64,000 nt of DNA from Pseudomonas sp. P7548 (GCF_013386585.1 NZ_JACARO010000014.1:120450-184449), one strand, 5' to 3'; counted from the stretch's first letter, positions 47,092 to 56,475 are shown. Program-made: numbers and translations. The notes: generated by a model not told the origin, from the sequence alone.

Positions 47092-48804
47092 TTAAATACC
47101 CATGCCTTTTGGGGGCATTTGCTGGTCAATCAACTTCCCGAACTCGAGCCGTGGGCGACACTCTCGTGCGTCAGGCATGATGACCTCAATCAACATGGGG
47201 CGGGGTGCTTCCAAAAACTCCCTGACAGGAGCATGGAAGTCGGCATCCCGTGTAACAATCCTGCCAGTGATGCCATAAGCTTCACCAATGGCCTTGAATT
47301 GAGATGTGTAACCGTTCCAGTAGGTCGAAGACGTTCGGCCCTCAAAGTACATTTCTTGAAACCCGTGTACCATCCCCAGAGAGTGGTTGTTGAGCACTAT
47401 TACCAGTACCGGCAGTTGGTCTCGCGCAATGACATCCAGCTCCTGAATGTTGAGCTGCGCGCCACCGTCTCCGGTAATGACAATCACAGGCTTGTTGCCG
47501 GCGTTGCAAGCGCCAATGGCGGCTGGAATCGCGAACCCCATGGTGCCCAGCCCACCGGAGTGATGCATGGATTGGCCGGGGCTCAAGCGGAGTGTATGCG
47601 CTGCCCACATTTGGTTGTTGCCGACATCGGCAACATAATCGACAGCCTGTCCTTTAGCCAGCTTGCAAAGACTCGAAAAAATCGCAAACGGGCTAACACG
47701 CCAGTCGCTGTACTCGTCTACAAAACTGATCTGGAAGCGGGCCTGCAATTCGGCTGCCCAGGCGGCCCACGCCTTGTTTTTCGGCACTTGGGAAAGAACG
47801 AAACTGGCAAAGAAGGTATTCAGTTCCATTATGTAGGAGGCGTGTGTTTGAACCCGGTTGTTCAATTGCCCTGCCATCAGGTCAATCTGGAAAATTTTGG
47901 CCTTGCGGGCGAAATCTTCGGGTTGTGCACCCGTTTGTCGAACATCCAGGCGACTTCCCAATACCAGTAGGAAATCGCAGTTTTGCACCGCGTGGTTGGC
48001 TGTGCGCGTTCCGTAGGCGCCGAGCATGCCCAGGTAGTTCGCGTTCGCCGGGATTTTCTCTGCACCTTTCAAACTGGCTACATATGGAACGTCCAGACCT
48101 TCCAACTGTTCGAGCCATTGCTTGAATTGGCGTGTGTTGACGGCGCCTCCACCCAGCAAGATCAAAGGTCTTTGCGCGGATGCCAGCGCATTGGCTATTG
48201 CCTCGATGTCGCAAGCGCGAACTTGATCCACGGCCTGTTCATCGCGCGGCGCCAACATCGCTTGTACGACGCTGTCATCAATATCGGCGCGTTGTATGTT
48301 CATCGGAATATCCAGCAGCACCGGGCCGGGGCGTCCTTCCTTGGCGATGTCGATCGCTTTCTGCAGGCAAACAAGCAACTCGTCGACATGTTTGACCTGA
48401 TAGGCATACTTTGTGATGCTGCTGACCAGCGCAACGCTATCGAGCTCCTGAAAACCCTGTTGGCGAATATTTCTGCCACCTTTGAGTTCGTAGGTATTAA
48501 CCTGGCCTGTCAGAAATAGGCACGGGTGGCTGTCAAGCCAGCAGTCGGCTATGCCGGTCATCAGGTTAGTGGCGCCCGGGCCGCTTGTACCCAGGGCAAC
48601 ACCGAGTATTTCGTGGTGCGTTGCACGGGCAACGGCAGATGCGGCAAACGCGGCCCCTTGCTCATGGTGAACCGAGACCAGTTTGGTCCGACCCAACTGA
48701 TTGATGCTGTCAACCAGGTGCGTGATCATCCCACCGATCAGTTCATACCCATACAGAACCTTGTTCTGTGCAAGAACCAGCGCCACCGCATCCGATGCTT
48801 TCAT
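47092..48804 (-). CDS. Thiamine-diphosphate-dependent enzyme, YerE-like candidate
   Basis: 570 residues. Glu in SVHHEQGAAFAASAVAR, ALGTSGPGATNLMTGI, and the cofactor site ITGDGGAQLNIQELDVIARD with LNNHSLGMVH are intact. It lies 3 bp after rfbH. In the yersiniose locus as I recall it, the gene in this place encodes YerE, which decarboxylates pyruvate and adds the two-carbon unit to C-4 of CDP-4-keto-3,6-dideoxyglucose. Position and size fit YerE well; sequence identity was not measured. An ordinary acetolactate synthase is less likely from context. Confidence 0.8.
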   Translation of the reverse strand: MKASDAVALVLAQNKVLYGYELIGGMITHLVDSINQLGRTKLVSVHHEQGAAFAASAVARATHHEILGVALGTSGPGATNLMTGIADCWLDSHPCLFLTGQVNTYELKGGRNIRQQGFQELDSVALVSSITKYAYQVKHVDELLVCLQKAIDIAKEGRPGPVLLDIPMNIQRADIDDSVVQAMLAPRDEQAVDQVRACDIEAIANALASAQRPLILLGGGAVNTRQFKQWLEQLEGLDVPYVASLKGAEKIPANANYLGMLGAYGTRTANHAVQNCDFLLVLGSRLDVRQTGAQPEDFARKAKIFQIDLMAGQLNNRVQTHASYIMELNTFFASFVLSQVPKNKAWAAWAAELQARFQISFVDEYSDWRVSPFAIFSSLCKLAKGQAVDYVADVGNNQMWAAHTLRLSPGQSMHHSGGLGTMGFAIPAAIGACNAGNKPVIVITGDGGAQLNIQELDVIARDQLPVLVIVLNNHSLGMVHGFQEMYFEGRTSSTYWNGYTSQFKAIGEAYGITGRIVTRDADFHAPVREFLEAPRPMLIEVIMPDARECRPRLEFGKLIDQQMPPKGMGI

Positions 48805-48807
48805 CGC

Positions 48808-50121
48808 CTAGAAGCCGATTCCAAAGAATTCTTCCAACTTCTCACCCACAAACTCGAAGTGCTCTTGGCCCAACGATGGCTGTACACCAAGCCAGAAGGT
48901 CTGGTTCATGGTGCGGTCGGTATTGGTCAGTTCGCCCACTACGCGGTATTCCAGGTTCTGGAAGTAAGGCTGGCGAGTCAGGTTGCCGGCAAAGAGCAGT
49001 CGTGTGCCAATTTTGTGCTGGTCAAGGTACTTGAGCAAATCGACGCGGTTGACGCCGCTGCTTTCCTTGAGCGTCACCGGGAAACCGAACCATGAAGGAT
49101 CGCTGTTGGGGGTGGCTTCAGCGATTTCCAGGAACTCGGACAGGCTGGACAAACGCTCCTTGAGCAACGCGAAGTTGCGCTTGCGGGTGTCGATGAAGTC
49201 CTGGGCGCGTTCGAGTTGGGCCAGGCCGCAGGCTGCCTGCATGTCGGTAATTTTCAGGTTATAGCCCAGGTGTGCGTACACGTACTTGTGGTCGTAACCT
49301 TGAGGCAGGCTGCCATATTGCTGGCCAAAGCGATCACCGCAGGTGTTGTCGCAGCCGGGTGCGCAGTAGCAATCACGGCCCCAGTCACGGAACGACTCGG
49401 CAATTACCTTGAGCTGTGGGTTGTTGGTGAATACGGCCCCACCTTCGCCCATGGTGATGTGGTGTGCGGGGTAAAAGCTGAGGGTGGCGATGTCGCCGAA
49501 AGTACCTACCAGCTTGCCGTCGTAAGTTGCACCCAGGGCGTCGCAGCAATCCTCAACCAGCCACAGGTTGTACTTTTCACACAATGCCTTGACCTTGCCC
49601 AGGTTGAACGGGTTGCCCAGCGTGTGGGCCAGCATGATCGCCTTGGTTTTTGGCGTGATGGCTGCTTCGATCAAGTCTGCATTGATGTTGTGGGTGGCCA
49701 TGTCGACATCGACAAATACCGGGATCGCACCGAATTGAACGATGGGATTGACCGTGGTCGGGAAGCCCGCGGCCACACCAATCACTTCATCGCCTTTCTT
49801 GATCGCCCGCTCACCCAGCTTGGGTGAGGTCAGGGTGCTGAAGGCAACCAGGTTGGCGGAGGAGCCGGAATTGACCGACAACAGGAATTTGACACCGATG
49901 AACTCAGCGAGCTTTTTCTCGAACTCAGCATTGAAGCGACCGGTTGTCAGCCAGCCATCCAGGGAGGCTTCGACCATCAGTTGCAATTCGCGAGCGCCGA
50001 TAACCTTGCCGGAAGGCGGGATAACGGTCTCACCGGCCACGAACGGCTTGCTCGCCAATGCGACGTTGGCGTATTGCTCGACGAGCTTGCTGATTTCCTG
50101 GCGGAGCATATCGGGTGTCAT
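48808..50121 (-). CDS. rfbH: CDP-4-keto-6-deoxyglucose 3-dehydrase (E1, PLP and 2Fe-2S)
   Basis: 437 residues. It has the unusual aminotransferase fold where the PLP-binding Lys is replaced by His ([17 protein letters not shown]). A cysteine cluster [20 protein letters not shown] binds the iron-sulfur centre. It removes the 3-OH of CDP-4-keto-6-deoxyglucose with reducing power from the E3 reductase encoded at 52020. Equivalent names are ddhC/ascC. No truncation; start [20 protein letters not shown]. Confidence 0.95.
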   Translation of the reverse strand: MTPDMLRQEISKLVEQYANVALASKPFVAGETVIPPSGKVIGARELQLMVEASLDGWLTTGRFNAEFEKKLAEFIGVKFLLSVNSGSSANLVAFSTLTSPKLGERAIKKGDEVIGVAAGFPTTVNPIVQFGAIPVFVDVDMATHNINADLIEAAITPKTKAIMLAHTLGNPFNLGKVKALCEKYNLWLVEDCCDALGATYDGKLVGTFGDIATLSFYPAHHITMGEGGAVFTNNPQLKVIAESFRDWGRDCYCAPGCDNTCGDRFGQQYGSLPQGYDHKYVYAHLGYNLKITDMQAACGLAQLERAQDFIDTRKRNFALLKERLSSLSEFLEIAEATPNSDPSWFGFPVTLKESSGVNRVDLLKYLDQHKIGTRLLFAGNLTRQPYFQNLEYRVVGELTNTDRTMNQTFWLGVQPSLGQEHFEFVGEKLEEFFGIGF

Positions 50122-50145
50122 GAAAAATCCTGCTAAAAAATAGAT

Positions 50146-51231
50146 TTAGTTGCTGCTGGCATGCATGGCGAGCATGTAGGCATTGATTTCTTCCAGGCAA
50201 TGGGCCTGCATGTCGCTACCACTCAACCAGGCTCGGTGCCAGGTGACAATCCGGCCGAGCGTGGTTTCAAGGTTCCAGCTGGGTGTCCACTGCAAGTGCG
50301 CACGCGCCTTTGAAATATCCAGCTTGAGGTAGTTGGCCTCGTGCGGTTGCGGGTCCTGATCCAGTTGCCATCGGGCACCTGAGCCCCAGGCCTGCACCAT
50401 GTGATCGAGGATCCACTCCACGGGGCGTGCATCTTCATCCTTGGGGCCGAAGTTCCAGCCTTGGGCAAAACGATGGCCGTGATTCCAGAGATGTTCTGCC
50501 AGCACGAGGTATCCACTCAGCGGTTCCAGCACGTGTTGCCATGGCCGGGTGGACTTCGGGTTACGTATTGTGACGGGCTGCCCCTTCTCGAAGGCACTGA
50601 GAATATCAGGTATTAGCCGGTCCTCTGCCCAATCACCGCCGCCAATTACGTTGCCAGCCCTGCCAGAGGCCAGTGCGGCACCTTGGGGATTGTTGAAAAA
50701 CGACTTGCGATAGGCACTGGTGATCAGCTCCGCACAACCTTTGCTGTTGCTGTATGGGTCATGACCGCCCATGGGCTCGTCTTCACGGTAGCCCCATTCC
50801 CACTCGCGGTTTTCATAACATTTGTCTGTGGTGACGTTGACGATTGCGCGCAGATTGGGGCACTGCCGTGCGGCTTCGAGCACGTGCAGGGTGCCCATCA
50901 CGTTGGTGGCGTAGGTCGCGACTGGCTCGCGGTAAGACAAGCGGACCAGCGGCTGTGCTGCCATATGGATCAATATGTCAGGGTTGAAGTGCGTCATGCT
51001 GTGGGTGATAGCCGCCAAATCGCGAATATCACCTTGTTCCGACTCCATACGTTCTGCCACCTTGGCCTCGAGGAACAGGGCAGGGTGAGTCGGTGGCGCC
51101 AGGGCAAAGCCCTTCACGTGCGCGCCAAGGCTGGTCAGCCACAGAGACAGCCAACTGCCCTTGAACCCGGTGTGGCCAGTGACGAAGACTCTTTTGCCTT
51201 GCCAAAAGGCAGGAGAAACTGTCGACTTCAT
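50146..51231 (-). CDS. rfbG: CDP-glucose 4,6-dehydratase
   Basis: 361 residues, usual length. NAD motif RVFVTGHTGFKGSWLSLWL, TTDKCYENREW and catalytic YSNSKGCAEL are typical of RfbG (ddhB). It makes CDP-4-keto-6-deoxyglucose. I start at ATG 51231 (MKSTVSPAFWQGK), 2 bp after the rfbF stop; the frame is open upstream but inside rfbF. Confidence 0.95.
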   Translation of the reverse strand: MKSTVSPAFWQGKRVFVTGHTGFKGSWLSLWLTSLGAHVKGFALAPPTHPALFLEAKVAERMESEQGDIRDLAAITHSMTHFNPDILIHMAAQPLVRLSYREPVATYATNVMGTLHVLEAARQCPNLRAIVNVTTDKCYENREWEWGYREDEPMGGHDPYSNSKGCAELITSAYRKSFFNNPQGAALASGRAGNVIGGGDWAEDRLIPDILSAFEKGQPVTIRNPKSTRPWQHVLEPLSGYLVLAEHLWNHGHRFAQGWNFGPKDEDARPVEWILDHMVQAWGSGARWQLDQDPQPHEANYLKLDISKARAHLQWTPSWNLETTLGRIVTWHRAWLSGSDMQAHCLEEINAYMLAMHASSN

Positions 51232-51233
51232 AT

Positions 51234-52007
51234 TCAATCCCAGGATTTCCAGGGCGCTTTGCCTGACTGCCAAAGTTCCTCTAGATAGTGTTTGTCGCGC
51301 AACGTGTCCATGGGTTGCCAAAAACCTGGATGCTCGTAGGCCATGAGCTGGCCTTCGGCCGCGAGCCTCATCAACGGTTCCTGTTCCCAGGTAGTGCTGT
51401 CGTCTTCCAGGTAATCGAGTACCGTCGGGCTCAGTACGAAGAAGCCGCCATTGATCAGCGCACCATCACCCTTGGGTTTTTCCTTGAAGTTCAGTACTTG
51501 TCCCTTCTGAATGTCCAGGGCGCCAAAACGGCCAGGCGGGAATGTTGCGGTGAGCGTTGCGGCCTTGCCGTGTGCCTTATGGAAGGCCAGGGTGGCACTG
51601 ATATCAAGGTCGCTGACACCGTCGCCATAGGTGAAACAAAAGGCCTCTTCGTTTTTGACATAGTCAGAGACGCGACGCAGGCGACCACCGGTCATAGAGT
51701 CGTCACCGGTATCGACCAAGGTAATATTCCAGTCTTCAGCACGCTGGTCATGCACCTTCATGGTGTTGTCACGCATGTTAAATGTGACGTCGGACATATG
51801 CAGAAAATAGTTGGCAAAGTATTCCTTGATCACATATCCCTTGTAGCCGCAGCAGATAATGAAGTCATTGATGCCGTGCGCGGAATACATCTTCAGGATG
51901 TGCCAGAGGATGGGTTTGCCGCCGATCTCGACCATCGGTTTTGGGCGTACACTGGTTTCTTCGCTTAGCCGCGTTCCCAGGCCACCGGCCAAAATAACTG
52001 CTTTCAT
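51234..52007 (-). CDS. rfbF: Glucose-1-phosphate cytidylyltransferase
   Basis: 257 residues, usual for RfbF (ddhA). [20 protein letters not shown] with [20 protein letters not shown] is the nucleotidyltransferase signature; [20 protein letters not shown] follows. It makes CDP-glucose, committing carbon to the CDP-dideoxyhexose branch. It lies 12 bp after the E3 reductase gene. Confidence 0.96.
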   Translation of the reverse strand: MKAVILAGGLGTRLSEETSVRPKPMVEIGGKPILWHILKMYSAHGINDFIICCGYKGYVIKEYFANYFLHMSDVTFNMRDNTMKVHDQRAEDWNITLVDTGDDSMTGGRLRRVSDYVKNEEAFCFTYGDGVSDLDISATLAFHKAHGKAATLTATFPPGRFGALDIQKGQVLNFKEKPKGDGALINGGFFVLSPTVLDYLEDDSTTWEQEPLMRLAAEGQLMAYEHPGFWQPMDTLRDKHYLEELWQSGKAPWKSWD

Positions 52008-52019
52008 GCTGTCTCCGGG

Positions 52020-53009
52020 TCAATTCGAGCTTACAAAGGCATCAGAATGGAAATGTTTGAGGGGCAGGCCAGCCTGTGTCAGCACCTCGCGTGCCGCATG
52101 GATCATGGCTTCAGAGCCACAGGCATAGACCGAGGTATCGGCCAGATCAAGGTTTTCTGCAAGTACAACCTGCTGGACGTAACCCTTGGCACCCGGCCAC
52201 TGCGCGTTCGCGCGTGACAAAGTTGGTCGGTAGGTCAAGCCCAGTGTTGGAAAATCAGGGGTCCAGTACAAGTCGGCTTCTGTACGGCCACCCCAGTAGA
52301 CGTATATGCGCTTGCCGCTTAGTGATTCGGGGGTGGCCGCCAGCGCCTCGAGCATGGCCTTGACGGGCGCGATTCCGGTCCCTGTGGCCATGAATACCAG
52401 GTTTGTGGTGCGGGTCTCGCGCAGGCAGAAGGTGCCAAGTGGGCCTTCCAGCCGTAACAGATCATTGGGTTGAGCATCGCCAAACCAGTATTGGCTCATG
52501 ACACCATTGGGAACCTGGCGAATATGCAGCTCCAGCTTGGCATCCTCGCGCACGGCGTTGGCAATGGAATAGCTGCGACGCACGCCTTCCTTGCCAATGA
52601 CATCAATGTACTGCCCGGCGAGGAAGAAAAGCGCGCTTTTGGGAGGGGTTCTGAGGACCACTCGCACCACATCGTCCGCCAGTCGCTCCAGCGTATCGAG
52701 TCGGCAAGGCATCGTTCTGATCTGAATTTCAGCCAGTGCGCCAAGATCATCTATATCCAGTTCAAGATCGGAGGTTGCCGCACGGCAACACGTCAGGATT
52801 GCACCGCTTGCGCGCTCGTCTTCTGTCAGCGCCAGCTCGGGTTGTATCACCTCAGTCTCGCCCTGAAGCACATTGGCTTTACACACGCCACAGCGACCGG
52901 TACGGCAGCTGTATTCGAGCACGATGCCTTGCGATTTTGCACAGGCCAGAAGGGTTTTGTCGGGCTCTGCCGTAAATGTCTTGTGGTTCGACAGTGTGAT
53001 AATTGACAT
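52020..53009 (-). CDS. rfbI: CDP-6-deoxy-delta-3,4-glucoseen reductase (E3, ferredoxin-NAD reductase)
   Basis: 329 residues. A plant-type [2Fe-2S] domain (SCRTGRCGVCKANV plus a distal Cys in LTCCRA) is followed by FAD (RSYSIAN) and NAD (FMATGTGIAPVKAML) domains. It passes electrons from NAD(P)H to RfbH. Equivalent names are ddhD/ascD. It is the first gene of the minus-strand operon. Confidence 0.94.
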   Translation of the reverse strand: MSIITLSNHKTFTAEPDKTLLACAKSQGIVLEYSCRTGRCGVCKANVLQGETEVIQPELALTEDERASGAILTCCRAATSDLELDIDDLGALAEIQIRTMPCRLDTLERLADDVVRVVLRTPPKSALFFLAGQYIDVIGKEGVRRSYSIANAVREDAKLELHIRQVPNGVMSQYWFGDAQPNDLLRLEGPLGTFCLRETRTTNLVFMATGTGIAPVKAMLEALAATPESLSGKRIYVYWGGRTEADLYWTPDFPTLGLTYRPTLSRANAQWPGAKGYVQQVVLAENLDLADTSVYACGSEAMIHAAREVLTQAGLPLKHFHSDAFVSSN

Positions 53010-53664
53010 GTGTCAGGCACCACGCACAGAGGTGGCGTCACGGCAGCTTCGCCCATCCTCTTGAATGTTAGGTGTTGTACACACCGGTGCCATACTTTTG
53101 ATACCCATGTACGTTTACATCTCCTCTCGTCATAACTCTGAACGTCGTGCGACATTCAGTGCGCAGACTGCATACCCCACGTCAGGGGCATTTTCGTATA
53201 GGTTAAAGCGAACAAAAACAACCGGTTCTAACCGCATACCGATTGAATCCTGTCGATAATTACCAGTGGTAACGCAAAATAGTGAGTCTTCGGACGCGAT
53301 ATTCTGCTGGGGCGTTGCTGCAGGTGTAATGAATCTATGAACCTTCCATTGCACCCAATGGCAGATGTTCCCGCCAGGTGGGCAAGTGCTCATCGGGCAT
53401 ACGCTCGTCAAGCTCGCACACGGCGAGAACGCGCTAGTGCGTTCAGATTGATTCATGTGAAAAGTTGCGGCAATTCTACCTGCTTGGGGCCCTAACTGGA
53501 AATGTAGGATGGCCACCGCTCTGGCTAGTGGCACCCTGGGTGTCGCAAGCAGGAGTTACACGCCGTAACCCACCCGTTTTTGACTCTCGCCCATCATCAC
53601 CTAAGTTAAAAAAGCAGCTTCGGAAAAGCTGCTTTTCTCTTATCGATGTCATGGAGCGTCACCA
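53010..53664. other. Non-coding region upstream of the minus-strand operon and comEA
   Basis: 655 bp, A/T-richer than the flanks. It should contain the promoter of the 15-gene minus-strand operon, but no clear hexamer pair can be fixed. A short frame with a good ribosome site on the minus strand (start 53056) overlaps the first gene and is not supported. The right end carries the terminator-like hairpin at 53606-53640. Confidence 0.5.
53606..53640. terminator. Bidirectional Rho-independent terminator before comEA
   Basis: AAAGCAGCTT/AAGCTGCTTT (53611-53620 with 53626-53635) has T-rich runs on both sides (TTTTCTCT on the plus strand, TTTTTTAAC on the minus). No plus-strand gene precedes it for 17 kb, until wbpM. 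Confidence 0.8.
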
Positions 53665-53997
53665 ATGCAAAACACCTACCTCTCTTCGTTGCTTTTTGCC
53701 TTCCTCACCACTCTCTCCGTCACAGCCACCGCAGCGCCTTCCGTCAAGCCCGAAGCCCCGGCCCCCATCACGGCCCAGATAACCAAAGCCGAACAGTCCG
53801 CCAAGGTCGACCTCAACGCTGCCGACGCTGAAACCCTGCGCCGTGACCTCTTCGGTATCGGCGCGGCCAAAGCCAAGGCGATCGTGGCTTATCGTGAAAG
53901 CAATGGCCCCTTCACGGCAGTGGATGAGTTGTTGGAAGTGAAAGGTATCGGCAAGGCGTTGTTGGAGAAGAATCGCGACAGGCTGGCAATCAAGTAA
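53665..53997 (+). CDS. comEA: ComEA-like helix-hairpin-helix DNA-binding protein
   Basis: 110 residues. A signal peptide (cleavage after TATA) leads to a short linker and two HhH motifs (VDLNAADAETLRRDLFGIGA and VKGIGKALLEKN). It is probably a periplasmic DNA-binding protein related to competence ComEA. It normally follows wbpM and marks the right border of the O-antigen site. Confidence 0.9.
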   Translation: MQNTYLSSLLFAFLTTLSVTATAAPSVKPEAPAPITAQITKAEQSAKVDLNAADAETLRRDLFGIGAAKAKAIVAYRESNGPFTAVDELLEVKGIGKALLEKNRDRLAIK

Positions 53998-54014
53998 GCC
54001 ACTCAAAAGGCCGG

Positions 54015-54593
54015 TCACTGACCGGTCTTTTCGTCCTCGAGGTTCAGCGCTTTCAAGCTGTCGCGCACCACATCCATTATCCGCTTTGTCATTTCCGGGC
54101 TCTCGACACTCCTGGCCAACACCAAAGCGCCTACCAGAGTCGACATCATCACCAAGGCTCGCTCATCACCACGGTCATCTCCCAGGGCCGTCTCGATCTG
54201 CTTGAGCCGAGCGCCAAGCACGGCATCTGTGGTCGAACTATGCTGGCCTCTCAGGCCCAATTCAGAGGACATGGTCGGCAAAGGGCAACCCTCAGCAGGC
54301 GAAGTCAGGTGCCACTCCGACAGGTAGCTGTCGATAAACGCTTCCAGCGGGCGTTCCTGGCTGAACAGCCTGTCGCAATGGCTATCGAGTTCGGCCGCTG
54401 CAGCCTGCAGGGCTTTTTCGACCAGTTCATCCTTGGATTTGAAATGCGCGTAGAACCCGCCGTGTGTCAGGTTCAGCGCTTTCATCAATGGCTGCAAACC
54501 GGTCGCGCCAATGCCGTCGCGGCGGAAGCGCACGGAGGCTTCCTTGATGATGCGCTGATGGGTCTGGGCCTTGTGGTCTTGTGAGTAACGCAT
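54015..54593 (-). CDS. TetR-family transcriptional regulator
   Basis: 192 residues. The N-terminal helix-turn-helix (residues 8-54) includes TGLQPLMKALNLTHGGFYAH, typical of TetR regulators that control small-molecule responses. I start at ATG 54593 (MRYSQDHKAQTHQRI). It is convergent with comEA. No divergent target gene is adjacent except the GntR regulator, 132 bp away. Its ligand is unknown. Confidence 0.88.
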   Translation of the reverse strand: MRYSQDHKAQTHQRIIKEASVRFRRDGIGATGLQPLMKALNLTHGGFYAHFKSKDELVEKALQAAAAELDSHCDRLFSQERPLEAFIDSYLSEWHLTSPAEGCPLPTMSSELGLRGQHSSTTDAVLGARLKQIETALGDDRGDERALVMMSTLVGALVLARSVESPEMTKRIMDVVRDSLKALNLEDEKTGQ

Positions 54594-54725
54594 AGAAACG
54601 CCTCGGAAACGTGCGGGCAGTCTAATGGAGTTGAACCTTTTTACGCATCCAGCCTGCGTGCAAGGCGTTGGCATGAAAAGTGATTACGTCTAGGGATAGG
54701 ATTGTTCAACAATCATGAGGTGGTC

Positions 54726-55370
54726 ATGACGCTCAGTTTGTCGTTAGCCGACCAGATCGCCCTGGAGTTGCGTGCCGATATCATCGGCGGGCGACTACTG
54801 CCGGGGATGGCGCTGGTCGAGGTGGACCTGGTCAAGGTCTATAGCGCGTCGCGCAATACGATTCGCGAAGCGTTGCACCGTTTGGGGCAAGAGGGGCTCA
54901 CCCGTTATGTGCGCAACAAAGGCGTCATGGTGCGACGGCTGGAACGGGATGAAGTGCGCGACCTGTTTAGGGTGCGCCGTACCCTGGAATTGCAGGCGAT
55001 CGCCCAGAGCGACAGGCTTTCTGAAACACAGTGTGAACGCATGCAGAGCGCCATCGAAGCCACAACGTTGGCCCGAGAGCGGGAGGACTGGCGCGCCGTG
55101 GCGACCCACAGCCTGGTGTTCCACCAACACGTCGTCGGTTTGATGCACAGCCCGTTGTTCGATGAGTTTTTTGCCCAGGTCATCGCGCAACTGCGCCTGG
55201 TGTTTTGTGCCGCGCCCGATGAACAACGTTTCCAGTCGCCCTGGCTCGAGCGCGACCGTGAGATCTACACGCTGCTCGCCATCGGTAATAAACCTGCTGC
55301 GCAAGAGGCGATGGAGCTGTACTTGCACGATTCCGAGCGCCTTTCGCTGGCCCTGTTTGATCACCCTTGA
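54726..55370 (+). CDS. GntR-family regulator with FCD domain
   Basis: 214 residues. A winged helix-turn-helix (residues 10-70, VYSASRNTIREALHRLGQEG) is followed by an alpha-helical FCD effector domain (VRRTLELQAIA onward, with metal-type His in HSLVFHQHVV). ATG 54726 has AGGTGG upstream. It lies 14 bp before the DUF1989 gene and probably regulates it and itself. Confidence 0.88.
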   Translation: MTLSLSLADQIALELRADIIGGRLLPGMALVEVDLVKVYSASRNTIREALHRLGQEGLTRYVRNKGVMVRRLERDEVRDLFRVRRTLELQAIAQSDRLSETQCERMQSAIEATTLAREREDWRAVATHSLVFHQHVVGLMHSPLFDEFFAQVIAQLRLVFCAAPDEQRFQSPWLERDREIYTLLAIGNKPAAQEAMELYLHDSERLSLALFDHP

Positions 55371-55384
55371 TGGAGGATTGCCCC

Positions 55385-56233
55385 ATGTACAAAGACTATC
55401 CGGCCGCTTATCAGGTCAGTAAAGGTTCGGCGTTGCAGGTTGATACGGCGTTTTACGAACGCATACGTGACCGGAAGGACCAGCGCCAATTGATCGAGCA
55501 GTTCGAGGTGCCGATTCGCACGGGTAAAGCTTGGAAGGTGCCGGCCGGGCATGTGTTTCGGGTCACCACACCGGTGGGGCCTCAGGTGGGTGACTTCAAC
55601 GTGTGGAACGCCAATGACCCCCGCGAGCGCCTATGGGCGGCGCGCACCCGCCAGTTGCAGGGCGCTCATGTCAGTACCCATGACCGCTTGTGGTCGAACC
55701 TGCCGTTTCTGCGCCCGCTGGTGACGATCACCGACGACAGCCTGGCCGGCTATGGCATCGACGAGCATGGCGGGCGGCTCCACGACCTGCTGGGCACCCG
55801 CTGCGATCCGTATGTGAACCGCATGCTCACCGGCGAAGACTTCCATCACCACTGCCACTCCAACCTGACCCGTGCAGTATTGCCCCACGGTTTGACGGAG
55901 TTTGATGTGCATGACGTGCTGAATATTTTCCAATGCACCGGCCTTAATCATGACGATATGTACTTCATGAAGGCGTGCCCGGCGCAGAAGGGCGACTACC
56001 TGGAGTTTTTTGCCGAGATTGATCTGCTGTGTGCGTTGTCCACGTGCCCGGGCGGTGATTTATCGCTGCCGATGTGGGGGCCGCAGGCGCAGGACCCGCT
56101 GACGGTGTGCCGGCCTTTGGGGGTTGAAATCTACAGGTTGGAAGAGGCATTGCTGAGCGGCTGGAGCCAGCCGGAGCGTGCGGCCTATAAGGGGCAGCAT
56201 GGGTTGCATATCGCCAAGGCGGCTTGGGAGTGA
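55385..56233 (+). CDS. DUF1989 (urea carboxylase-associated family) protein
   Basis: 282 residues, cytoplasmic. WKVPAGHVFRVTTPVGPQVG and the C-terminal CPAQKGDYLEFFAEIDLLCA with STCPGGDLS show the conserved Cys/Gly-Asp core of DUF1989. Family members accompany urea or guanidine carboxylase genes, but none is near here. GGAGG lies 8 bp before the ATG. The real reaction is unknown. Confidence 0.85.
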   Translation: MYKDYPAAYQVSKGSALQVDTAFYERIRDRKDQRQLIEQFEVPIRTGKAWKVPAGHVFRVTTPVGPQVGDFNVWNANDPRERLWAARTRQLQGAHVSTHDRLWSNLPFLRPLVTITDDSLAGYGIDEHGGRLHDLLGTRCDPYVNRMLTGEDFHHHCHSNLTRAVLPHGLTEFDVHDVLNIFQCTGLNHDDMYFMKACPAQKGDYLEFFAEIDLLCALSTCPGGDLSLPMWGPQAQDPLTVCRPLGVEIYRLEEALLSGWSQPERAAYKGQHGLHIAKAAWE

Positions 56234-56242
56234 TTGGGGTAG

Positions 56243-56277
56243 GGGCTGCTTCGCAGCCCGGCGCGGGGTGAGCCCGC
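56243..56277 (+). terminator. Hairpins after the DUF1989 gene
   Basis: GGGCTGC-TTC-GCAGCCC (56243-56259) is followed by GCGGG/CCCGC (56263-56277). There is no T run, so termination is uncertain; the form resembles a degraded REP element. Confidence 0.45.
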
Positions 56278-56307
56278 TCACTGCAGTGAACGACCTCATT
56301 GGATCGG

Positions 56308-56475
56308 TCAGCGGTCCTGCGCATCCTTGGCATCCGCCTGGGCGTTGCGCTCGGCCACGCGCTTGCGTTGTTCGTCGGTGAGTTCCACCTTGTTGGCGCT
56401 GTCACGCAGCATCATCAAACCACCGACGATCGAACCGATCGCGACCACCATAATCAACCACGCATACCACGGCAT
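56308..56475 (-). CDS. DUF2897-type small membrane protein
   Basis: 55 residues: an N-terminal membrane segment (MPWYAWLIMVVAIGSIVGGL) and a charged tail rich in Glu, Arg and Ala (ELTDEQRKRVAERNAQ). GGAGAGCC precedes the ATG. The pattern matches the DUF2897 family as I recall it, common in pseudomonads and of unknown role. It follows the ethanolamine permease in the same direction. Confidence 0.85.
   Translation of the reverse strand: MPWYAWLIMVVAIGSIVGGLMMLRDSANKVELTDEQRKRVAERNAQADAKDAQDR

Noticed and set aside
45191..48804. IlvB-type acetolactate synthases for branched-chain amino acids
   Set aside because: No IlvN/IlvH small subunit or IlvC nearby; context is CDP-sugar synthesis.
53009..53056. 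Small upstream frame with a good ribosome site before rfbI
   Set aside because: It overlaps rfbI out of frame, has no conserved features and is likely chance.
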